Source of the DNA: Desulfovibrio desulfuricans
Lineage (GTDB): Bacteria; Desulfobacterota; Desulfovibrionia; Desulfovibrionales; Desulfovibrionaceae
Reading direction: 5' to 3'
Length of the DNA: 64,000 bases
NCBI RefSeq assembly: GCF_024460775.1
Contig: NZ_JANFYZ010000001.1
Location: 372,001 to 436,000 of the forward strand
Shown here: one piece after another, positions 57,236 to 64,000 of the stretch
Position numbering within the stretch: position 1 is the first letter of the stretch
Layout of the letters: the number at the start of each line of letters is the position of its first letter
The notes under the pieces: model-generated
The model's input: only the letters and a program-made list of their open reading frames with translations
Told to the model about the DNA's origin: nothing
Databases searched by the model: none
Position numbers and translations under genes: made by a program

Positions 57236-57985
57236 ATGCAGGCTAACTGGAACTGGGGCATTTTTTTTGAGCAGGCGCCGTTCGGAAACGTCACCTACTT
57301 TAGCTGGCTGGTGGACGGCTTTTTGACGACAGTGGCCCTGTCTGTCTGTGCCTGGATTCTGGCTTTTCTTCTGGGCTCTTTTTTCGGTATTCTCCGCACT
57401 CTGCCCAACAAGATTCTGAGCAACATTGGCGCAGCCTATGTGACCGTTTTTCGCAACATACCTCTTATCGTTCAGTTTTTCATATGGTACCTTGCAGCAC
57501 CCGACCTGCTGCCCTACAAAGCAAGCGTATGGTTCAAGGCAGAACTGAACCCCAACATCCAGTTTTTTGTCATTTCCACCTGCGCGCTGGGTTTCTTTAC
57601 CGGTGCGCGCGTCTGTGAGCAGGTCAGGTCTGGCATTCAGGCCCTCTCGCGCGGGCAACGCTACGCAGCCCTGGCCCTTGGCCTTACGCTGCCGCAAACC
57701 TATCGTCACGTTCTGTTGCCCAATGCCTACCGCATTATCATTCCGCCGTTGACCTCCGAAATGCTCAATATGGTCAAAAACACCGCAGTTGCTTCAACTG
57801 TGGGGCTTATCGAACTGACCGCGCAGGCCAACCGCCTTCTGGAATTTTCCGGCTACGCGTATGAATCGTTCATTGCGGTTACGCTTGCCTACGCCTTCCT
57901 GAATTTTGTGGTTATGCGTTCCATGAAACTGCTGGAGAACAAAATGCGTTTGCCCTCCATGAGCACAGGAGGCAAAAATGTTTAG
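57236..57985 (+). CDS. gltJ: Amino-acid ABC permease (GltJ-like)
   Basis: Inner-membrane channel subunit of 249 residues with five or so membrane helices. The EAA-type loop reads [20 protein letters not shown] and the segment [14 protein letters not shown] is typical of polar amino-acid permeases. GGATGGAACC precedes the ATG. It overlaps gltK by 8 bases. Confidence 0.9.
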   Translation: MQANWNWGIFFEQAPFGNVTYFSWLVDGFLTTVALSVCAWILAFLLGSFFGILRTLPNKILSNIGAAYVTVFRNIPLIVQFFIWYLAAPDLLPYKASVWFKAELNPNIQFFVISTCALGFFTGARVCEQVRSGIQALSRGQRYAALALGLTLPQTYRHVLLPNAYRIIIPPLTSEMLNMVKNTAVASTVGLIELTAQANRLLEFSGYAYESFIAVTLAYAFLNFVVMRSMKLLENKMRLPSMSTGGKNV

Positions 57986-58655
57986 CATAGACTGGAGCAT
58001 CATCCAGCAGAGCCTGCCCCTGCTTGCGCAGGGGGCATTGGTAACGCTCAAGATCACCATTACCGCCATTGCCTTTGGCATGGTGATAGGCACATTGCTG
58101 GCAGTGGCGCGCATTTCTGTTTACGCGCCCATGCGCTGGCTCTCCGCCGCCTATGTGAACTGCTTCCGCTCCATCCCCCTTGTGATGGTGCTGCTGTGGT
58201 TCTACCTCATTGTGCCGCAGTTTTTGAGTTCGTTCTTCAATCTTTCGCCGCAAACAGACATCCGGCTTGTTTCCGCCATAGTGGCCTTTACCGCATTTGA
58301 GGCGGCCTACTATGCAGAAATTATCCGCGCGGGCATGCGTAGTGTTTCCAGCGGCCAGTACGCGGCATCCCTTGCGCTTGGCATGACCAAGTCGCAAACA
58401 ATCACCTATGTCATCCTGCCGCAGGCATTCCGCGTCATGACGCCCCTGCTGCTGACCCAGGGCATGATTCTTTTTCAGGATACCGCCCTGGTGTACATCA
58501 TCGGCCTTGCCGACTTTTTCCGCACCGCTTCCAACATTGGCAAAACAACAGGCTATGAAATTGATATGGTACTGATTGCAGGATCCGGCTACTTTGTGGT
58601 CTGCCTCTGCGTTTCAGCCACCGTAACCATGGTAAAAAAGAGACTCAATCAATGA
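57978..58655 (+). CDS. gltK: Amino-acid ABC permease (GltK-like)
   Basis: Second channel subunit, 225 residues. Membrane helices are regular, with [14 protein letters not shown] and the EAA loop [20 protein letters not shown]. It overlaps gltJ by 8 bases and the ATPase gene by 4 bases (ATGA). Confidence 0.9.
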   Translation: MFSIDWSIIQQSLPLLAQGALVTLKITITAIAFGMVIGTLLAVARISVYAPMRWLSAAYVNCFRSIPLVMVLLWFYLIVPQFLSSFFNLSPQTDIRLVSAIVAFTAFEAAYYAEIIRAGMRSVSSGQYAASLALGMTKSQTITYVILPQAFRVMTPLLLTQGMILFQDTALVYIIGLADFFRTASNIGKTTGYEIDMVLIAGSGYFVVCLCVSATVTMVKKRLNQ

Positions 58656-59404
58656 TTAATCCCACCGATGAAGCCATGATCATTCTGGAAAACGTATCCA
58701 AGTGGTACGGTGACTTCAATGTGCTGAGCCACTGTAGCACGCGCATACACAAGGGCGAGGTTGTTGTGGTATGCGGGCCTTCCGGTTCGGGAAAATCCAC
58801 GCTGATCAAAACCGTGAACGGCCTTGAACCCGTGCAGTCTGGCAAAATTTTTGTGAACAACACAGAAGTGACCAGCAAAAAAACCAACCTTGCCCAGCTC
58901 CGCAGCCACGTTGGCATGGTTTTTCAGCATTTTGAGCTTTTTCCGCACCTGAACATCATCCATAACCTTGTTCTGGCTCAGGAAAAGGTGCTTAAGCGCA
59001 ACCGCGAAGAATCGATGGAAAAGGCCCACATGCTGCTCAAGCGGGTCGGCCTTGAACAGCAGACGGAAAAGTATCCTTCACAGCTCTCCGGCGGGCAGCA
59101 GCAACGCGTTGCCATTGCCCGTGCCCTGTGCATGGATCCCGTGGCCATGCTTTTTGACGAACCGACCTCCGCACTCGACCCGGAAATGATTAACGAAGTG
59201 CTGGATGTCATGGTTGAGCTGGCCTACGAAGGCATGACCATGATGGTCGTTACCCATGAAATGGGTTTTGCCCGCAAGGTCGCCAACCGGGTTCTCTTTA
59301 TGGAAAGCGGCCAGATTCTCGAAGACTCCCCCAAGGACAAGTTCTTCGACAATCCGGCAACCCAGCGCGCCAAGGACTTTTTGGCCAACATCATTCCGCA
59401 CTAA
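58652..59404 (+). CDS. gltL: Amino-acid ABC transporter ATPase (GltL-like)
   Basis: Nucleotide-binding subunit of 250 residues. Walker A is GPSGSGKST, the signature LSGGQQQR, Walker [12 protein letters not shown] and the switch His in VVTHEMGFA. It starts [20 protein letters not shown]; the Met at residue 9 is an alternative start. Together the four genes encode a complete glutamate/aspartate-type importer. Confidence 0.95.
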   Translation: MINPTDEAMIILENVSKWYGDFNVLSHCSTRIHKGEVVVVCGPSGSGKSTLIKTVNGLEPVQSGKIFVNNTEVTSKKTNLAQLRSHVGMVFQHFELFPHLNIIHNLVLAQEKVLKRNREESMEKAHMLLKRVGLEQQTEKYPSQLSGGQQQRVAIARALCMDPVAMLFDEPTSALDPEMINEVLDVMVELAYEGMTMMVVTHEMGFARKVANRVLFMESGQILEDSPKDKFFDNPATQRAKDFLANIIPH

Positions 59405-59434
59405 TACGCCGCCTCAGGGCGCTGTTAACGGCAT

Positions 59435-59486
59435 AACCCCGGCCTGCTCCCAGTACATGTGGGAACAGGCCGGGGTTTCTTCTTGC
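59435..59486 (+). terminator. Terminator of the amino-acid ABC operon
   Basis: An 18-base stem pair (59435-59452 with 59460-59477) with one C/A mismatch and a 7-base loop, followed by TTCTTCTT. Confidence 0.82.
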
Positions 59487-59691
59487 TGCGTAGCCCACCG
59501 CAGCCATAACAGGATGCATATACACAATGGATTATCAGGTTGGCCTGCAAGTGATAACTGCCTGCGCTGCCAACGCATAAGGATAACGTGCCGCAGCGAT
59601 GAGCATCAGGCTGCATTCGCTCCATCGCCTCTGAAGCAGGCAAAGTGGTTTGTGCGACTGCCTTAATATACTGTCAAAAATTCCTCTTCAG

Positions 59692-59712
59692 GGAGGGAAA
59701 AAATTTCCCTCC
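59692..59712. repeat. 9-bp perfect hairpin upstream of flagellin promoter
   Basis: GGAGGGAAA-AAA-TTTCCCTCC. It lies about 47 bases upstream of the sigma-54 -24 box, within enhancer-type distance. It may be an activator site or a terminator. Confidence 0.5.
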
Positions 59713-59758
59713 ACGATTTTAATCTTGTAACTATATAAATTATAATAACTTTTTTTAT

Positions 59759-59774
59759 TGGCACATGGATTGCA
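59759..59774 (+). promoter_or_regulatory. Sigma-54 promoter of flagellin
   Basis: TGGCAC-ATGGA-TTGCA. The GG of the -24 box (59760-59761) and the GC of the -12 box (59772-59773) are 10 bases apart, exactly the sigma-54 spacing. Transcription should begin near 59785. Confidence 0.85.
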
Positions 59775-59814
59775 TCTTGGCGAGTACAGCTTAGTAACCA
59801 CCAGGAGGTGTCCC

Positions 59815-60723
59815 ATGTCTTTGGTCATTAACCATAATATGATGGCCGACAATACGGCCAGAAATTTAAATGCGCATTACTCGGCACTGGGAAAATCCAT
59901 GCAGCGCTTGTCGTCTGGCCTTCGCGTCAACAGCGCCGCTGATGATGCCGCGGGTCTGGCAATTCGAGAACTGCAACGCGCCGACATAACCACCCTGCAT
60001 CAGGGCGCGCGCAACGCGAACGACGCTATCTCCATGATCCAGACCGCCGACGGCGCGCTTGGCATCATCGATGAAAAGCTCACGCGCATGAAGGAACTGG
60101 CGGAACAGGCAGCCACCGGCACCTATGACTCCACGCAGCGCCTGATGATCGAGTCCGAGTACCAGGCAATGGCTTCGGAAATTACCCGTATCGCCAATGC
60201 CACCGACTTCAACGGTATCCACCTGTTGAACGGCACATTGTCCTCTGACTCGCACGATGGCAGCGGCATGACGTCTTCCGGCAAGCTGAAGGTTCACTTT
60301 GGCACCGGCAACGATTCTGCCGAAGACTATTACTATATCACCATCGGCTGCACCACCGCATCTGCCCTTGGCGTTGGCAATCAGGCCTATGACACCGCCA
60401 CCAACACATTGCGGGCGGGCGGCACGGTTTCCACGCAGCAGGCCGCGCAGCAGTCGCTTGAGGCCATTACGAAGGCCATTGTGTCCAAGGATAAAATCCG
60501 CGCGCACCTTGGCGCGGTGCAGAACCGCCTGGAAAATACGATTACCAACCTGAACACTCAGGCTGAAAATCTCCAGGCTGCTGAATCCCGAATTTCCGAC
60601 GTGGACGTTGCGACAGAAATGACGTCCTTTGTCCGCAACCAGATTCTCACCCAGTCTGCGGTGGCCATGTTGTCGCAGGCCAACTCCTTGCCGCAGATGG
60701 CCATGAAGCTTATCGGCGGTTAG
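59815..60723 (+). CDS. fliC: Flagellin
   Basis: Filament subunit of 302 residues, a short form. The N-terminal helix region (SLVINHNMMADNTARNLNAH, then RLSSGLRVNSAADDAAGLAI) and C-terminal region (ESRISDVDVATEMTSFVRNQ) are both complete, joined by a short variable D2-like part (about 155-205). AGGAGG lies 7 bases before the ATG. It is driven by the sigma-54 promoter just upstream. Confidence 0.96.
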   Translation: MSLVINHNMMADNTARNLNAHYSALGKSMQRLSSGLRVNSAADDAAGLAIRELQRADITTLHQGARNANDAISMIQTADGALGIIDEKLTRMKELAEQAATGTYDSTQRLMIESEYQAMASEITRIANATDFNGIHLLNGTLSSDSHDGSGMTSSGKLKVHFGTGNDSAEDYYYITIGCTTASALGVGNQAYDTATNTLRAGGTVSTQQAAQQSLEAITKAIVSKDKIRAHLGAVQNRLENTITNLNTQAENLQAAESRISDVDVATEMTSFVRNQILTQSAVAMLSQANSLPQMAMKLIGG

Positions 60724-60761
60724 GCCATCATAAACTAGGCTGTGGTGGACCAAAGATGGGA

Positions 60762-60786
60762 GGCCCGGGGGCTGTGCCCCCGGGCC
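60762..60786. terminator. GC hairpin after flagellin
   Basis: An 11-bp perfect stem (GGCCCGGGGGC / GCCCCCGGGCC) with a TGT loop lies 39 bases after the flagellin stop. There is no T-run, so its role as a terminator is uncertain; it may protect the mRNA 3' end. Confidence 0.4.
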
Positions 60787-60839
60787 GGGACAATCCCGAT
60801 TATGCCCGCATGCTTCGCGGCGGCATATTGGGGGATTTG

Positions 60840-61583
60840 TCAGTTCTTTTTTGGTATTGCAGTAGACTCAAGAACGGCAAGCGCCTGCTGGGCGGCATTT
60901 TGTTCCGCCTTTTTGCAGCTGCTGCCAGTGGCGGCAAATTCGGTTCCATCCGGCAGCCGCAAGGCTATCTCAAAAATTTTGGCATGCTCCGGCCCCTGGC
61001 TGCCCATGCGGGTGTAGAGCGGCGCTTCGCCAAAGCGCTGTTGCGAAGCTTCCTGAAGCCTCGTTTTATAGTCCTTGGGCATGGTCTTGCTTGCAGCCGT
61101 GGGCCAGCGGTCAGCAAAAAGCCGCGCTACCACGCCCTGGGCGGCAGCAAAACCGCCGTCCTCATACACGGCGGCAAGCACAGCCTCCAGCGCATCGCTC
61201 AACACGCCGTCGCGATTACGTCCCCCCTGGCTTTCTTCTCCTCTTCCCAGTTTCAGCAAGGCAACAAGCCCAATCTTTCGTGCCCGCTCCGCAAGGCTTA
61301 CGGTGCTCACCAGATGCGCCCGCATCTTGGTCAGCTCGCCTTCGCGAGCATCAGGAAACCGCCGATATAACTGGGCGGAGACGCACAGTTCAAGCACGGC
61401 ATCGCCTAAAAATTCAAGGCGTTCGTTATGGTTTTGCCCTGTGCCGCATTCATTGGCCCACGAGCTGTGCGTCAGGGCAAGATCCAGCAGCGCGGGCTTT
61501 GTAAAGACATACCCGAGCACTGTTTCCAGCACTTTGGCCGCTGCTGCGGGGTCTGTATTTGTGGGTGCGTCAAAATTCTGCAT
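60840..61583 (-). CDS. rnc: Ribonuclease III
   Basis: Double-strand RNA endonuclease of 247 residues that processes rRNA precursors. The catalytic motif NERLEFLGDAVLEL is present, and DALEAVLAAVYEDGG holds the second acidic site. A double-stranded RNA-binding domain lies at residues 170-240. Convergent with flagellin, divergent from the Sm-like gene. Confidence 0.95.
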   Translation of the reverse strand: MQNFDAPTNTDPAAAAKVLETVLGYVFTKPALLDLALTHSSWANECGTGQNHNERLEFLGDAVLELCVSAQLYRRFPDAREGELTKMRAHLVSTVSLAERARKIGLVALLKLGRGEESQGGRNRDGVLSDALEAVLAAVYEDGGFAAAQGVVARLFADRWPTAASKTMPKDYKTRLQEASQQRFGEAPLYTRMGSQGPEHAKIFEIALRLPDGTEFAATGSSCKKAEQNAAQQALAVLESTAIPKKN

Positions 61584-61684
61584 GCCCGTACTGTAGTCAT
61601 TTCAAAACTGTTGGCAACATAAAATACCTTGACATGCGTTGCGCCAATGCCTAGGTAAAACCAACGACTACCGAGGAGTTGAGC

Positions 61685-62026
61685 ATGGCTTATGATATCC
61701 GTTTGATGAAGCTGGTGACGGGCGAACTGATCATCGGCAAGTATGACGCCGACAAGGACTGCCTTAACGAGGTGGCCACCCTTCAGACTGTCCCCACCCA
61801 GCAGGGTGTGCAGATGATGCTGTTGCCCTACGGCTATCCCTTTGAACCTGATTTTACGGGCAGCATTGAGGGAAAAAATTTCCTCTACCGCTATGCCAAC
61901 ACCCCCAAGGAACTGCAGGACAAGTACATCGAAGCCTGCACCAATCTGACCGTGGCCGGCGGCCTCGGCAAGATGCAGTTCAGCTCCGAACCCTTTGGTG
62001 GTTCCGGCAGCGGCCTTATCAAGTAA
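61685..62026 (+). CDS. Small protein, possibly Sm-like
   Basis: A 113-residue soluble protein of unknown function. The first 60 residues (IRLMKLVTGELIIGKYDAD, then LQTVPTQQGVQMMLLPYGYP) have the beta-strand spacing of an Sm/Hfq-like fold, and a charged C-terminal helix follows. GAGGAG lies 7 bases before the ATG. It is read toward the radical SAM gene 162 bases away. The Sm assignment is by eye and uncertain. Confidence 0.7.
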   Translation: MAYDIRLMKLVTGELIIGKYDADKDCLNEVATLQTVPTQQGVQMMLLPYGYPFEPDFTGSIEGKNFLYRYANTPKELQDKYIEACTNLTVAGGLGKMQFSSEPFGGSGSGLIK

Positions 62027-62188
62027 TTCAAGAAGAACTCTTGCAGCAAACCCCTTTGCGCCCGGCGGCTTTGCCGACTCTGACGGCGCAATACCCGAGA
62101 AACGGGGTTTGCCATCACTCTTGGGGCGGCGCAACACGCCGCCCTTTTTGCACCCTTCGCCTTTTCTCCAACCCACACAAGGATAGAC

Positions 62189-64000
62189 ATGCGCCCACTG
62201 CTGCCCCTATTGCCCAAACCCAGCCGCTATGCGGGCATTGAGGACAACGCCTGCCGTAAGAACCCCGAAGAAGTACGCCTGCGCGTGGCTCTGGCCTTTC
62301 CCGATACCTATGATGTGGGCATGTCCTACCTTGGACAAAAAATTCTTTACAATATCGTCAACAGCGAACCGCGCTGGTGGGCAGAGCGCGTCATGGCGCC
62401 TGAAAAGGAAGCCGCAGAAATTCTGCGCGCCCACAATACGCCGCTGGCCACGCTGGAATCAGACACGCCATTGGGCAACATGCACTGCCTGAGCTTTTCC
62501 ATCACGCACGAGCTCTGCTACACCAATGTGCTCTATATGCTTGATCTGGCAGGCATCCCGCTGCGCACTGCAGACAGGCCGAAAAGCCTCACCCAATGCC
62601 CCCTGGTTATTGCTGGCGGCGGCGCGCTGCTGAGCGCGGAACCGCTGACCCCCTTTGTGGACATCATGGTGCTCGGCGACGGCGAGGAAAGCCTGCCGGA
62701 CGTGCTGCGCATGCTTGAAAAAGCTCTGGATCAGGGCTGGACGCGCGATGAAATGCTGCTGCAATCGCGCACCATTCCCGGCGTGTACGTGCCGTCCCTT
62801 TTTCAGCAGGAATTTGACGCCGCAGGCGCGCCCATTTTCCCGCTCAAGCCACTGCGCGATGACTACCAGCGCCCCACCCGGCGCATTGTGGCCGACCTCA
62901 ACAATGCGGCCTACCCCACGCGGCAGGTTGTGCCTGTGGGCGCTGTCCACAATCGCCTCTCGCTCGAAATCGCGCGCGGCTGCACACGCGGCTGCCGTTT
63001 TTGCCATGCGGGCATGGTTTACCGCCCCGTGCGCGAGCGCTCGCTTGACAATATCAATGAACTCCTGACCAAATGCCTGAACGAAACGGGCTTTGACGAA
63101 ATTTCCTTCCTTTCTCTGAGCACGGGCGACTTTTCCGCCTTGAAGACCCTGAGCTTCGGCGTGCTTGACCGCTGCGCCCGCGAACAGATCAGCCTTTCCC
63201 TGCCCTCGCTTCGCGTTGGCTCCATTGATGACGAAATCATTGAACGCATGGCCGATCTGCGCCGCACTGGCGTGACTCTCGCCCCCGAGGCTGGCAGTCA
63301 GCGCCTGCGCGACGTTATCAACAAGGGCGTTACCGAAGAAGGCCTGCTGCTGCACGCGCAGAAACTGGTCGAACACGGCTGGCGGCTTGTAAAGCTCTAC
63401 TTCATGATCGGCCTGCCCACAGAAACGGATGAAGACCTGTCGGCCATTGCGGATATCTGCCGCAAGGTTCGCGATGCCGCTGGCCGCGGCAACCCCCGCT
63501 TACAGGTGACAGCCGCCCTTTCACCCTTTGTGCCCAAGCCCTTCACGCCCTTCCAGTGGGTGCCGCAGATCGGGCAGGATGAAATCCAGCGCCGCGTCAA
63601 TCTGGTGCGGACGCAGTTCAAGGGGCAGAAGTTCCTCAAGCTGCGCTGGCACGAACCCGCCATGAGTCACCTTGAAGGGGTCTTGTCGCGCGCAGACCGC
63701 CGTATGGCCGATGTGGTGGAAAAGGCCTACCGCAAGGGCGCTGTGTTTACGAGCTGGATGGAACATTTTTCTCTGCCGCCCTGGCTTGAAGCTCTTGAAG
63801 AGTGCGGTATCAGCGCGCAGGAATGCACCGGCCCGCGCGAACCCGGCGCAGCCCTGCCCTGGAGCCACCTTGAAGCTGGCATTTCCGAGGAATTTCTGCT
63901 GCGTGAACGCGAACGCGCCCTGACGGAAAAAATTACCGATGATTGCCGCTACGGCGCGTGCCGCCAGTGCGGCGCATGTGACACCAAGGCTGCCCCTTCG
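62189..64000 (+). CDS. B12-binding radical SAM protein, 3' partial
   Basis: A radical SAM enzyme of the TIGR03960 type (604 codons visible; it runs off the window). An N-terminal cobalamin-binding-like region covers about residues 30-190 (FPDTYDVGMSYLGQKIL, GDGEES). The radical SAM Cys motif CTRGCRFC is near residue 264-271 and binds [4Fe-4S] with SAM. A late cysteine group (CRYGACRQCGAC) begins near residue 585. Full-length members often fuse to a DUF2344 domain, expected beyond the edge. AAGGAT precedes the ATG. The substrate is unknown. Confidence 0.9.
   Translation, partial: MRPLLPLLPKPSRYAGIEDNACRKNPEEVRLRVALAFPDTYDVGMSYLGQKILYNIVNSEPRWWAERVMAPEKEAAEILRAHNTPLATLESDTPLGNMHCLSFSITHELCYTNVLYMLDLAGIPLRTADRPKSLTQCPLVIAGGGALLSAEPLTPFVDIMVLGDGEESLPDVLRMLEKALDQGWTRDEMLLQSRTIPGVYVPSLFQQEFDAAGAPIFPLKPLRDDYQRPTRRIVADLNNAAYPTRQVVPVGAVHNRLSLEIARGCTRGCRFCHAGMVYRPVRERSLDNINELLTKCLNETGFDEISFLSLSTGDFSALKTLSFGVLDRCAREQISLSLPSLRVGSIDDEIIERMADLRRTGVTLAPEAGSQRLRDVINKGVTEEGLLLHAQKLVEHGWRLVKLYFMIGLPTETDEDLSAIADICRKVRDAAGRGNPRLQVTAALSPFVPKPFTPFQWVPQIGQDEIQRRVNLVRTQFKGQKFLKLRWHEPAMSHLEGVLSRADRRMADVVEKAYRKGAVFTSWMEHFSLPPWLEALEECGISAQECTGPREPGAALPWSHLEAGISEEFLLRERERALTEKITDDCRYGACRQCGACDTKAAPS

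Larger units (their letters stand above)
59405..59814. other. 410-base gap before flagellin
   Basis: It contains the ABC operon terminator, a 9-bp hairpin at 59692-59712, an AT-rich stretch (59713-59757) and the sigma-54 promoter. No gene is seen. Confidence 0.7.

Noticed and set aside
1-64000. tRNA, rRNA, CRISPR, IS or prophage
   Set aside because: I looked through the intergenic stretches and found no cloverleaf, array of repeats or transposase; the lone tyrosine recombinase is a housekeeping Xer protein.

Overview
The window looks like a chromosomal segment of a GC-rich deltaproteobacterium of the Desulfovibrio type. This is an inference from the gene families present: a membrane-bound [NiFe] hydrogenase, a chemoreceptor fused to hemerythrin, a very large acyl-CoA-dehydratase-activase-like protein, and a full Gram-negative envelope and division set (BamD, LolA, MreB, FtsB). 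No sulfate-reduction gene lies here, so the genus is not proven. I saw no rRNA, tRNA, insertion sequence, prophage or CRISPR array. Genes are densely packed in operons with many 1-, 4- and 8-base overlaps, and intrinsic terminators separate most transcription units.

Layout. 1-4213 (+): [NiFe] uptake hydrogenase small subunit (5' end cut by the window edge), large subunit, cytochrome b and maturation protease. The small subunit carries all six cysteines of the oxygen-tolerant [4Fe-3S] proximal cluster. 4420-9600: a thioesterase (+), then lolA, ftsK and efp (-), and engB (+). 9806-15717 (-): a cation-efflux protein with three repeated cytosolic domains, the trxA-trxB-bamD operon, tsaD and fbp. 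15935-21368 (-): an envelope/division cluster read as pcm, mrp, pgsA, a small unknown gene, ftsB, a TPR protein and a lipoprotein. 21515-27451 (+): an M23 peptidase and a 1448-residue double-activase protein.

27587-28504 (-): a small membrane metal-binding protein and folK. 28660-36797 (+): a xer recombinase, a DHH-CBS-tRNA nucleotidyltransferase, a HIT protein, a LapA-like protein, mutS and a DUF1992 protein. 36927-39735 (-): rimI, tpiA, secG and an Smr protein. 39734-40249 (+): a degenerate Nudix protein whose start codon overlaps that of rimI. 40380-43569 (-): a GAF protein, mreB and an inositol monophosphatase. 43633-48153 (+): an unknown 572-residue protein, rsmE, rarA and an acyltransferase.

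48304-60723 is a signalling, nutrient and motility region: a GGDEF-EAL protein, a frameshifted solute-binding-GGDEF protein, a chemoreceptor-hemerythrin fusion (all -), then an amino-acid ABC transporter and a flagellin with a clear sigma-54 promoter (+). 60840-64000 holds rnc (-), a small Sm-like protein (+) and a B12-binding radical SAM protein cut by the window end.

Most of the window is core housekeeping. The points most worth a second look are the oxygen-tolerant-type hydrogenase, the start anomaly of ftsK, the frameshifted cyclase, the triplicated CDF domain, the unknown 572-residue gene and the palindrome-rich 867-bp region before the ABC transporter. I did not find a clear new multi-gene system.
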